Assembly (NCBI GenBank): GCA_963798985.1
Contig: CAWCVL010000008.1
Coordinates: 62,001 to 126,000 of the forward strand
Length of the DNA: 64,000 nucleotides
From: JACCTU01 sp963798985
GTDB lineage: Bacteria > Actinomycetota > Thermoleophilia > Gaiellales > Gaiellaceae
Reading direction: 5' to 3'
The notes beneath the pieces are model-generated. The model made no database searches, was not told the origin of the DNA, and worked only from the letters and a program-made list of their open reading frames with translations. Of the stretch, positions 26,417-34,311 are shown piece by piece. The position numbers and the translations under genes were made by a program. Each line of letters starts with the position of its first letter. The first letter of the stretch is position 1.

Positions 26417-27810
26417 CAAACCGCCTTGACGGCCGCGACGAGCCGCTCGAGCGCGGTCTTCGCGTCGTCGAAGAGCATCACCGTCTTCGGGTCGTAGAAG
26501 AGCGGGTTGTCGACGCCCGCGAACCCCGTCGCGAGCGAGCGCTTGATCACGACGACGTTGTGCGCCTTGTCCACGTCGAGGATCGGCATGCCGTAGATCG
26601 GGCTGCCGGGCGAGCTTCGCGCCGCGGGGTTGACGACGTCGTTCGCGCCGACCACGACGACGACGTCCGTCTGCGGGAACTCGGGGTTGATCTCGTCCAT
26701 CTCGAAGAGCTCGTCGTACGGCACGTTGGCTTCCGCCAGCAGCACGTTCATGTGCCCAGGCATTCGCCCTGCGACGGGGTGAATCGCGTAGCGGACGTCG
26801 ACGCCTTTGCTCTCGAGCAGCTCCCCGAGGCTCCGCACGTCGTGCTGCGCCTGCGCGACCGCGAGCCCGTAACCCGGCACGAACACCACGCGCCTGGCGT
26901 ACGCCAGCATGAACCCGATGTCCTCCGGCGACGCCGTGCGCACGCTGGCGCCGTTCGTCGGCGCACCGACCGGCGCCGGCCCGCCGGTCGCCGTCGCGCC
27001 GAACGCCCCGAAGAGCGTCTGGACGAGCGGGCGGCCCATCGCCCGGCCCATCATCACGGTGAGGAGCGTGCCCGACGCACCGACGATCGTTCCGCCGATG
27101 ATCAGCGCCGTGTTGTGCAGCACGAAACCGGTCGAGGCAGCCGCGAGGCCCGTGCAGGCGTTCAGCAGCGAGATCACGACCGGCATGTCGGCGCCGCCGA
27201 TCGGAAGCACGAACAGCACGCCGAGCACCGCGGCGGCGACCATCAACAGCACGAGCCAGAGCCCGTTCTCGGTCACGGCCGTCAACGCGACGAGCGCGAC
27301 GAGCGCGACCCCGAGCGCGGCGTTGAACAGGTTCTGCCCGGGGAAGACGAGCGGCCGCCCGGTGATCACCTCCTGCAGCTTCCCGAACGCGACGAGCGAT
27401 CCCCAGAAGCTGACCGACCCGATCACGGCGGAGAAGAGGATCCCGACGAGCAGCTCTCCCTCGAGCCCGCCGGGCGCGGGCGCGTGGCGGTGGAACTCGG
27501 ACGCTGCGATCAGTGCGGCCGCACCGCCGCCGACGCCGTTGAACAGCGCGACCATCTGCGGGATCTGCGTCATCTTCACCGCGCGCGCCGAGAGCACACC
27601 GACCACCGAGCCCACGGCGATCCCCGCGAGCATCAGCCCGTACGAGTCGATCTCCTCGATCAGGAACGTGAAGCCGATGGCGATCGCCATGCCGACCGCG
27701 GCGATCCAGTTGCCCGAGCGGGCCGTGCGGGGGTGCGAGAGCCGCTTGACGCCGACGATCAGCAGGATCGCGGCGACGAGGTAGGCAACGTCGATCCAGG
27801 TGCGGCTCAT
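26416..27810 (-). CDS. pntB: NAD(P) transhydrogenase subunit beta PntB
   Basis: 464 residues: N-terminal transmembrane domain with nine or so helices (YLVAAILLIVGVKRLSHP, GLMLAGIAVGSVVGVLSARA), then the NADP-binding dIII domain with VPGYGLAVAQAQHDV, HPVAGRMPGHMNVLLAEA, VVVVVGANDVVNPAA and DVDKAHNVVVIKRS. It couples proton entry to NADPH production from NADH. Start overlaps the upstream subunit gene by 4 nt. Confidence 0.95.
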   Translation of the reverse strand: MSRTWIDVAYLVAAILLIVGVKRLSHPRTARSGNWIAAVGMAIAIGFTFLIEEIDSYGLMLAGIAVGSVVGVLSARAVKMTQIPQMVALFNGVGGGAAALIAASEFHRHAPAPGGLEGELLVGILFSAVIGSVSFWGSLVAFGKLQEVITGRPLVFPGQNLFNAALGVALVALVALTAVTENGLWLVLLMVAAAVLGVLFVLPIGGADMPVVISLLNACTGLAAASTGFVLHNTALIIGGTIVGASGTLLTVMMGRAMGRPLVQTLFGAFGATATGGPAPVGAPTNGASVRTASPEDIGFMLAYARRVVFVPGYGLAVAQAQHDVRSLGELLESKGVDVRYAIHPVAGRMPGHMNVLLAEANVPYDELFEMDEINPEFPQTDVVVVVGANDVVNPAARSSPGSPIYGMPILDVDKAHNVVVIKRSLATGFAGVDNPLFYDPKTVMLFDDAKTALERLVAAVKAV

Positions 27811-28112
27811 TCGCCGTCCGGCTCGTCGGGCCGGCGCTGCTTGAACATCTCGAGCATGCGGTCGGTGACGAGGAAGCCGCCGACGACGTTGATCGTGCCG
27901 AAGACGACGGCGACGAAGCCGAGCACCTGCTCGATCGTCGAGTCCGCGGTCCCGACGATCAGCATCGCGCCGATCAGGACGATGCCGTGGATCGCGTTGG
28001 TGCCCGACATCAGTGGCGTGTGCAGCATCGCCGGCACCTTCGAGATGATCTCGAACCCGACGAAGATCGCGAGCGCGAAGATCGTCAGCTCGAGCACGAG
28101 CAGCTCGTTCAC
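27807..28112 (-). CDS. pntAB: NAD(P) transhydrogenase alpha subunit 2 (membrane part)
   Basis: 101 residues with three transmembrane helices: LLVLELTIFALAIFVGFEII, then TPLMSGTNAIHGIVLIGAM (conserved GTNAIHGIV) and LGFVAVVFGTINVVGGFLVT. It corresponds to the C-terminal part of E. coli PntA, here a separate polypeptide. GTG at 28112 overlaps the pntAA stop. Confidence 0.92.
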   Translation of the reverse strand: MNELLVLELTIFALAIFVGFEIISKVPAMLHTPLMSGTNAIHGIVLIGAMLIVGTADSTIEQVLGFVAVVFGTINVVGGFLVTDRMLEMFKQRRPDEPDGE

Positions 28113-29194
28113 GCCGGCACCTCCTCGCGGCGCGTGACGCACGCGCCGGCGACGATCTCGTCGTCGAAGTCGATGTGCAGCTCACCCTCGGGCGCCAGGT
28201 GCTGCAACAGCGACGTGACGTTTCGGGCGTAGAGCCGCGAAGCGTCGTACGCCATCGTGCTCGGGAGATTCGTCAGCCCGACGATCGTCACGCCGTCCTC
28301 GGAGAACTCCTCGCCCGGTCGGGTCAGCTCGCAGTTTCCACCGGTCTCCGCGGCGAGGTCGACGATCACCGAGCCGGGGCGCATCGCGTGCACCGCGCTC
28401 GCGGGGATCAGCCTCGGCGCGGCGCGCCCCGGGATCGCGGCCGTCGTGATCACGGCGTCGAACTCCGGGATCCGTTTCTCGAGCTCCTCCTGCTGCGTGC
28501 GCTGCTCGTCCGCGGTCAGCTCGCGCGCGTACCCGCCCTCGGTCTCCTCTCCCACGACGCCGAGGTCGAGGAACGCCGCGCCGAGCGACTCGACCTGCTC
28601 GCGAACGGCCGGCCGCACGTCGAAGCCCGACACGACGGCACCGAGCCGCCGTGCTGTCGCGATCGCCTGGAGACCCGCGACGCCCGCGCCGAGAACGAGC
28701 ACCTTCGCGGGTGGCACGGTGCCGGCCGCGGTCATCAACATCGGCAGAAAGCGCGGGAGCCGGTCGGCAGCGATCAGCGCGGCCTTGTAGCCGGAGACCG
28801 TCGCCTGCGACGAGAGCGCGTCCATCGCCTGCGCGCGCGTGATTCGCGGGATCGACTCCATGGCGAACGCGACCACGCCGCGCGCGGCGAGCCGGTCGAT
28901 TCCCTCGTGGTCGGTCAGGGGCTGGAGGAACCCGATCAGCACCTGGCCGTCGCGCAGCCGCTCGACCTCCGTGGCCGCGGGCGATTGGACCTTCACGACG
29001 GCGTCGGCGTCCCAGGCAGACCCGAGCTCGGCGCCTGCCTCGCGGTAGTCCTCGTCGGGGTAGGAGGCCGCGACGCCCGCACCCGGCTCGACGACGACGG
29101 CGATCCCGGTCTGCGCGAGCCGGCCGACGGAGTCTGGGACGAGCGCCACGCGCCGTTCTCCGGTAGCGGTCTCCCGTGCGACCCCGACTCTCAC
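28109..29194 (-). CDS. pntAA: NAD(P) transhydrogenase alpha subunit 1 (NAD-binding)
   Basis: 361 residues, the soluble dI domain. RVGVARETATGERRVALVPD is the alanine dehydrogenase/PNT N-terminus; VLVLGAGVAGLQAIATARRLGA is the NAD Rossmann loop; FDAVITTAAIPGRAAPRLI and GSVIVDLAAETGGNCELT follow. GTG 29194 is chosen because TAGGAT lies 7 nt upstream and the family begins at this point; the longer frame adds an unlikely tail. Confidence 0.94.
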   Translation of the reverse strand: MRVGVARETATGERRVALVPDSVGRLAQTGIAVVVEPGAGVAASYPDEDYREAGAELGSAWDADAVVKVQSPAATEVERLRDGQVLIGFLQPLTDHEGIDRLAARGVVAFAMESIPRITRAQAMDALSSQATVSGYKAALIAADRLPRFLPMLMTAAGTVPPAKVLVLGAGVAGLQAIATARRLGAVVSGFDVRPAVREQVESLGAAFLDLGVVGEETEGGYARELTADEQRTQQEELEKRIPEFDAVITTAAIPGRAAPRLIPASAVHAMRPGSVIVDLAAETGGNCELTRPGEEFSEDGVTIVGLTNLPSTMAYDASRLYARNVTSLLQHLAPEGELHIDFDDEIVAGACVTRREEVPA

Positions 29195-29201
29195 CGCGAC
29201 G

Positions 29202-29207
29202 ATCCTA
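29202..29207 (-). promoter_or_regulatory. -10 box TAGGAT for the pnt operon
   Basis: Minus-strand TANNNT 7 nt before the pntAA GTG. Confidence 0.5.
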
Positions 29208-29258
29208 TTTGCGCTCGCCGGGAAGGGACGGGGGAGGCAACAGCGAACTCTGCCGTCC

Positions 29259-29816
29259 GTGCTGGCGGACCTCACTGAGGCGGTGGAGGAGTCCCATCCC
29301 TGGACGCGCGGTCACGCACGTCGCGTCGCCGGGCTCGCGCTCGCCGTCGCCGAGACGCTCGAGTGGCGAGGAGCACGCATTCAGGCCGTCCGGGCCGGTG
29401 CTCTCCTCCACGACGTCGGCAAGCTCCTGCTCCCGACAGAGCTGCTCGGAAAGCCCGGTGCGTTCACGGAGGCCGAGCTCGACGAGATGCGCACGCATCC
29501 GGCGGCGGGCGCGCGCTTGATCGCGGGCTCGCCGGAAGCACGTGACGCGATCGGCTGCGTGCTCTACCACCACGAGCGGTGGGACGGGCTCGGGTATCCC
29601 GCGAGGCTCGACGGCTCTCTGATCCCGATCGAGGCACGCGTGATCGGTCTCGCGGACGCCTTCGACGCGATGACGTCGAACCGCCCGTACCGCGCTGCTC
29701 TGACCACCGATGCGGCGCTCGAGGAGCTCGTGCGCTGCGCCGGGACGCAGTTCGACCCGGTGCTCACGGACGCGTGCGTCGACGTCTGGTCGACTCGCCT
29801 GCTCCTCGCCGTCTAG
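29259..29816 (+). CDS. HD-GYP domain phosphodiesterase
   Basis: 185 residues, a stand-alone HD-GYP domain. Metal ligands in HPWTRGHARRV, LLHDVGKLLLP (HD), MRTHPAAGARLI and LYHHERWDGLGYP (the GYP motif), then ARVIGLADAFDAMTSNRPYR. Such proteins hydrolyse cyclic di-GMP or related cyclic nucleotides. No sensor domain is attached. A GGDEF protein is present at 47.1-47.9 kb. Confidence 0.88.
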   Translation: MLADLTEAVEESHPWTRGHARRVAGLALAVAETLEWRGARIQAVRAGALLHDVGKLLLPTELLGKPGAFTEAELDEMRTHPAAGARLIAGSPEARDAIGCVLYHHERWDGLGYPARLDGSLIPIEARVIGLADAFDAMTSNRPYRAALTTDAALEELVRCAGTQFDPVLTDACVDVWSTRLLLAV

Positions 29817-29820
29817 CGGC

Positions 29821-29889
29821 CGCGAAGCGGACGCCTTCAGGGGTCTTCGCGCGTCGCGGATCCGCGCAAGCGGATTCGCGACTTGCGCA
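29821..29889. terminator. Hairpins between convergent genes
   Basis: Stem 29853-29865 / 29870-29882 pairs 12 of 13 with a gcaa (GNRA) loop; a weaker 7-bp stem 29821-29827 / 29845-29851 lies beside it. It sits exactly between two convergent stop codons, so a bidirectional terminator is likely. There is no U-tract. Confidence 0.6.
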
Positions 29890-29894
29890 GCTAA

Positions 29895-31004
29895 CTAGAG
29901 CGTCGCCCAGACCTCGAGCTTCGTCTTGATGCGGTTGATCACGGCGTCGGTGTAGTCCGACGCCCCCAAGTGCCCACCGAGATCCGCCGTGCGATCGCCC
30001 TCCGCGACCGCTTCGAGCGCCGACTCGCGGATCGCGCGCGCGGCCTCCTGCTCCCGCTCGTCGCCGTGCATCAGCAGCGCGGCACCGGCCAGGATCATCG
30101 CCATCGGGTTCGCGATGTTCTTTCCTTCGAGCGCCGGTGCGGTCCCGTGCGCAGCCTCGGCCATCAGCGCGCTTGGAACGTCGATCTCGTCGAACGCGAC
30201 GAGCAGCGACTCGGAGCCCGCGATCGAGCCGAAGAGCGGCAGCACGAAGTCGCTCAGGATGTCGCCGTCCCGGTTCAGCGACGGGATGACCAGCGGCTCC
30301 GACGCGCGCGCCATCAGCAGCGCGAAGGTCGCGTCGATCAGCTGCGGCTCGTACGGCACGTCGGCGTGGCGCTCGGCTGCGGCGTCCATCTCTTCCTTGA
30401 GCATCCCCTCGTACGTCGGGGAGACGGTGTACTTCGGACCGCCGAAGACCTTCCCGTGCGTCCGCTCCGCGAGCCGAAACGCGTACTCGGCAACAGACCG
30501 GCAAATTCGTCGCTCGATCTTCTCCGTGCGATACGCGACCTCGTCGTCGCCCTCGCCTTCGCGCCACTCCTTCGCGCCGTAGGCGTCGCCGACTGCCATC
30601 CGCACGATCGAGATCGGTGCGAACACGCCCCCGATCGGAACGACGCCGGGGATCCGGCGCCCGGTGCGCACGATCACGCGCCCGCCGATCTCCTCGCGGA
30701 GGATCCGGTTCGGCGAACCGACGTCGCCGCGCTCCTCGGGCGTGATCGTCGCGGCTTTCAGGCCCAGCCCGTGCTCTCGGATCGCCGCAGCAGCCTCGTA
30801 CACCACCGCGTTCTTCGTCGTCCGTCGGTTCTCGAGCGAGAGATCGAATCGGGGAAACGCCAGCTCCAGCCCGATCACGTCGGGCTGCAGGACGCGAAGC
30901 GACTCCTCGAGCAGTTCCTGGCCGGTCTGGTCGCCCTCGAGCACGACGATCGTGTTCGTTTCCACGGCGGCCGAGATTACCGTGCGACCTTCTGCTTCGC
31001 TCAT
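29895..31004 (-). CDS. Isocitrate/isopropylmalate dehydrogenase family protein
   Basis: 369 residues of the beta-decarboxylating dehydrogenase family. N-terminus TIVVLEGDQTGQELLEESL; metal/substrate site NRDGDILSDFVLPLFGSIAG; cofactor loop AAHGTAPALEGKNIANPMAM. The HGTAP..GKNIANP loop resembles NAD-type isocitrate dehydrogenases, so isocitrate to 2-oxoglutarate is the likeliest reaction, but isopropylmalate dehydrogenase cannot be excluded. ATG 31004 is preferred; the upstream in-frame start adds ten residues. Confidence 0.82.
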   Translation of the reverse strand: MSEAEGRTVISAAVETNTIVVLEGDQTGQELLEESLRVLQPDVIGLELAFPRFDLSLENRRTTKNAVVYEAAAAIREHGLGLKAATITPEERGDVGSPNRILREEIGGRVIVRTGRRIPGVVPIGGVFAPISIVRMAVGDAYGAKEWREGEGDDEVAYRTEKIERRICRSVAEYAFRLAERTHGKVFGGPKYTVSPTYEGMLKEEMDAAAERHADVPYEPQLIDATFALLMARASEPLVIPSLNRDGDILSDFVLPLFGSIAGSESLLVAFDEIDVPSALMAEAAHGTAPALEGKNIANPMAMILAGAALLMHGDEREQEAARAIRESALEAVAEGDRTADLGGHLGASDYTDAVINRIKTKLEVWATL

Positions 31005-31056
31005 GGCGAATTCGGCAGGCTCGCGCGGCCGCATAGTTCCACGGCGCTTTGTCGGC

Positions 31057-31062
31057 TACAAT
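31057..31062 (+). promoter_or_regulatory. -10 box TACAAT
   Basis: Best match to TATAAT in this intergenic region, 32 nt before the TTG at 31095; the transcript has a leader with GAGGA. Confidence 0.5.
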
Positions 31063-31094
31063 CGCAACGAACCCCGCTGATCGAGGAGGAAAAG

Positions 31095-31295
31095 TTGGCG
31101 AGAAAGACCGTGCTCGTTTGCGACAGCTGCAGCAACGAAATCGATGAGTCGAAGGGCGCCGTGATGCGCATCAACTTCAACGACGCGCGCCGCGGCTCGA
31201 AGCAGGCCGACCTGTGCGACACCTGCGCTGCGAAGATGCCGGGCCAGGCGGCGGCCAGGCGCGGCCGCAGGCCGAAGGCGGCCTCGGCGGGCTGA
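31095..31295 (+). CDS. Small CxxC zinc-ribbon protein
   Basis: 66 residues: ARKTVLVCDSCSNEIDESKG, then NFNDARRGSKQADLCDTCAAKM and a basic tail RRGRRPKA. Two CxxC pairs suggest one zinc site, and the RGR-type basic tail resembles an AT-hook, so nucleic-acid binding is possible (inference). TTG start preceded by gaggaggaaaag, a clear ribosome-binding site. A strong hairpin terminator follows. Confidence 0.75.
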   Translation: MARKTVLVCDSCSNEIDESKGAVMRINFNDARRGSKQADLCDTCAAKMPGQAAARRGRRPKAASAG

Positions 31296-31300
31296 GCGCA

Positions 31301-31321
31301 GGGGCGGGGTAGCCCCGCCCC
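31301..31321 (+). terminator. GC-rich hairpin terminator
   Basis: Perfect 9-bp stem ggggcgggg / ccccgcccc with the 3-nt loop tag, 5 nt after the zinc-ribbon stop codon. Confidence 0.75.
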
Positions 31322-31374
31322 ACGTTTCGCGCACTTTGCGGAGAGCCGTGTCCGGAGCCGTCGGGACCGGCCTC

Positions 31375-31380
31375 TACGAT
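31375..31380 (+). promoter_or_regulatory. -10 box TACGAT
   Basis: TANNNT 9 nt before the GTG at 31390; supports that start over TTG 31336. Confidence 0.5.
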
Positions 31381-31389
31381 GGGCAGGTT

Positions 31390-34311
31390 GTGGGTCTGAG
31401 CCTGCTCGTCGGCCCCGCGAACGCGGGGAAGGTTTCGCTGCTCCTGGAGCGGTATCTCGCCGTGCTCGGCGAGGGGAGGGAGCCGACATTGATCGTGCCG
31501 AGCCGGTCGGACGTCGACCGGGTCGAGCGGGAACTCGTCGCCCGCCACGGGTGCCTCTTCGGCGGTTCGATCGGGACGTTCGACGACGTCTTCGAGCGGA
31601 TCGCCTACACCGGCGCGACGAGGCCGCTGGCCACCGACGCGCAGCAGCAGCTCGCGCTCCGGCGGGCCGTCGTGCGAGCATCGCTCAACGGCCTCTCGGC
31701 CTCAGCGCACTCCGCCGGGTTCGCCGACACGCTGCGCGAGGCGATCCGCGAGCTCCAGAGCGCGCTGCTCGAGCCCGATCGCGTCGAGGGCGACCTCGCG
31801 CACCTCTACGCGTCGTACCGGGCCGAGCTCGACACGCTCGGCGTCTGGGACCGCGAGCTGCTGCGGGCCGAGGCCGTCGCCCGCCTGCGGGGACAGCTCG
31901 ACGCCTGGCACGGCGAGCCCGTGTTCGCCTACGGCTTCGAGGACCTCACCGCCGCCGAGTGGTCGCTGCTGGAAGCGCTCGCCGGTCGTACGGAGGTCAC
32001 CGTCTCGCTGCCCTACGAGCAGGGTCGCACGGCGTTCGCCTCGCTCCAGCGAACCGCCGAGGATCTCGCGAAGCTCGCCGACGGGCGGATCGAGGAGCTC
32101 CCGCCTGCGTACGCCGAGGTGGCTCCGCCGGCCCTCGCGTATCTCGAGCGAGCGCTCTTCGAGGAGCCCCGCGCCGGAGCGCCGCCGCTCGAGGGCGCCG
32201 TCTCCTTCCTGGAGGGCGCCGGTGTGCGCGGCGCGCTCGAGCTCGTCGGCGACGAGCTGCTTCGGCTCGTGCGCGCGGGAACCGCGCCGGACGCGATCGG
32301 CGTCGTCTGCCCGTCGCTCGGCCGCTGGCGCGCGCCGCTCGAGACGGCCTTCCGGACGCTCGGCATCCCGTACGCCTTCGACGGCCGCGGGCGCTTCGCC
32401 GAGACGGCCTTCGGGCACGCGTTGCTCGCGCTGCTTCGCTACGCGTGGGCCGACGGCTCGCGCGCCGATCTCTTCGCGTTCCTCCGCTCGCCCTACTCGG
32501 GGCTGACCCGCGCGCACGTCGATTTCGTCGAGGGCCGCCTGCGCGGGCGGGCGGTGGCCGAGCCCGAGCGGATCGAGGCAGTCCTGCAGGAGCTTCGCGG
32601 CTCCCCGCTTCGCCAACTCGACGGCCTTCGATCGGGGACGCCGGCGGTGGACGCCGTCCGGGCGCTCGCGCAGTCGATGCTGCGCGCAGCGCACGGGCTC
32701 GAGCACCCGCCGGTGGGGGAAAGCCCGGCGAGCGACCTCCGCGCGCTGGACGCCTGCCTGCGTCTGCTCGACGAGCTCGCCGGCTGGGAGCGCCGCGTCG
32801 AGGAGTCGATCGGCGCAGACGACGTGATCGCCACCCTCGAGCGGGCGCGACTGCGCGGCGAGCGGGCCGAGCCCGGCAAGGTCACCGTGCTCGACCTCGA
32901 GCGAGCACGCACCGGACGCTTCGAGGTCGTCTTCGTGCTCGGGCTCGAGGAGGGAAGCCTGCCGCGGCGTGGCGGGGGGACGCCGTTCCTCGACGACGAG
33001 GCGCGCGAGCGCCTCGGTGGCCGCCTGCAGCGCGCCGACCAGGCCAGCCGCGACCGGTACCTCTTCTACACCGCGTGCACACGCCCGACGCGCCGCCTGT
33101 ATCTCGTGCGCGAGTCCGCGAACGACGAGGGCAGCCCGAAGGAGGCGAGCCCCTTCTGGGACGAGGTGCGCGCGCTCTTCCCCCGCGAGGAGGTCGACCG
33201 CGCGACGACGCGTCGTCGGCTCTCGGAGCTGACGTGGCGCCTGGAGGATGCGCCCACCGACCGCGAACGGCTCCGCGCGCTCGCGTCGATCTCGCGCGAC
33301 CACGCAGCTGAAGCCGACGGCATCGCCCGTGCGAACGGGTGGGAGCGCCGACTCGATCGTGCGCGGCGCGCGGAGAACCGGCCGACGCGGCTGCGCCACC
33401 CGATCGTGCTCGCGACGCTCGGCGCCCGCACGACCTTCCCCGTCACAGAGCTCGAGCGCATGGCCGACTGCTCGTCTGCGTGGTTCGTCGACCGGCTACT
33501 CGACCCGAAGACGATCGACGCCGAGGTCGACCCGAAGCTGCGCGGGTCGGTCGCGCACAACGCGCTGCACAAGTTCTTTGCCGCGCTGCCGAAGGAGCTC
33601 GGTAGCGACAGCGTCCCGCCCGAACGCGTCGACGACGCCGTCCGCCTGATGCGTGAGTGCCTCGACAAGGCGCTCGCGGGTGTTCGCATGGAGATGACGA
33701 CGATGCAGCGCCGAGAGCTCGACGCGTCGCTCTGGCGAGACCTCGAGGCGCTCGTTCACTTCGAGGCCGACGCCGACTCGCAGCTGGTGCCGAAGCGCTT
33801 CGAGGTCTCGTTCGGGATGGAGCGATCGCCCCAGGAGCTGCAGCGCGGGCTCGACCTCGGCGAAGGACTCACTCTCAGCGGGAAGATCGATCGAATCGAC
33901 ACCGACCCGTTCAGCGCGCGCGGGATCGTGCAGGACTACAAGGCCGGCAAGAGCGCGCACTCGGCGAGCCAGATCGAGAAGGAGCTGCGGCTCCAGATCC
34001 CGCTCTACATGCTCGTGCTGCGCGACCTCGTGGGAATCGAGCCGCTCGGCGGCGTCTACCGGCCGCTCGCCGGCGATCGCAAGCCGCGTGGCCTCCTGCG
34101 CGCCGACGCGAAGGACGAGGTGCTCGCCGGGTACGCGCCGAAGGACTACGTCGAGGACGACGCGTTCTGGCGTCAGGTCGACACCGCGCGCGACAACGCG
34201 CGCGGGCTGGCGCAGCGCATCCGCGCAGGCGACGTTCGGCACGATCCGCGCGGCGGCGAGTGCCCGCAGTGGTGCCAGCTCTGGCCGATGTGCAGGATCC
34301 GACGGCCGTGA
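31390..34311 (+). CDS. AddB-like ATPase/PD-(D/E)XK nuclease
   Basis: About 973 residues. N-terminal NTPase-like region with a degenerate Walker A (LLVGPANAGKVSLLLERYL), a helicase-like core with VLDLERARTGRFEVVFVLGLEEGSLP, and a C-terminal nuclease (RGSVAHNALHKFF; GIVQDYKAGKS). Cysteines CSSAWF and CPQWCQLWPMC match the iron-sulfur staple of AddB nucleases. With the downstream UvrD-like subunit it should form a double-strand end resection complex (AddAB/RecBCD-like). GTG 31390 is preferred over TTG 31336. Its stop overlaps the helicase start (GTGA). Confidence 0.85.
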   Translation: MGLSLLVGPANAGKVSLLLERYLAVLGEGREPTLIVPSRSDVDRVERELVARHGCLFGGSIGTFDDVFERIAYTGATRPLATDAQQQLALRRAVVRASLNGLSASAHSAGFADTLREAIRELQSALLEPDRVEGDLAHLYASYRAELDTLGVWDRELLRAEAVARLRGQLDAWHGEPVFAYGFEDLTAAEWSLLEALAGRTEVTVSLPYEQGRTAFASLQRTAEDLAKLADGRIEELPPAYAEVAPPALAYLERALFEEPRAGAPPLEGAVSFLEGAGVRGALELVGDELLRLVRAGTAPDAIGVVCPSLGRWRAPLETAFRTLGIPYAFDGRGRFAETAFGHALLALLRYAWADGSRADLFAFLRSPYSGLTRAHVDFVEGRLRGRAVAEPERIEAVLQELRGSPLRQLDGLRSGTPAVDAVRALAQSMLRAAHGLEHPPVGESPASDLRALDACLRLLDELAGWERRVEESIGADDVIATLERARLRGERAEPGKVTVLDLERARTGRFEVVFVLGLEEGSLPRRGGGTPFLDDEARERLGGRLQRADQASRDRYLFYTACTRPTRRLYLVRESANDEGSPKEASPFWDEVRALFPREEVDRATTRRRLSELTWRLEDAPTDRERLRALASISRDHAAEADGIARANGWERRLDRARRAENRPTRLRHPIVLATLGARTTFPVTELERMADCSSAWFVDRLLDPKTIDAEVDPKLRGSVAHNALHKFFAALPKELGSDSVPPERVDDAVRLMRECLDKALAGVRMEMTTMQRRELDASLWRDLEALVHFEADADSQLVPKRFEVSFGMERSPQELQRGLDLGEGLTLSGKIDRIDTDPFSARGIVQDYKAGKSAHSASQIEKELRLQIPLYMLVLRDLVGIEPLGGVYRPLAGDRKPRGLLRADAKDEVLAGYAPKDYVEDDAFWRQVDTARDNARGLAQRIRAGDVRHDPRGGECPQWCQLWPMCRIRRP

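Noticed and set aside
26224..28137. 637-codon plus-strand frame over pntB and pntAB
   Set aside because: Composition is Arg/Asp/His-rich with no domains; the minus strand encodes unmistakable transhydrogenase subunits.
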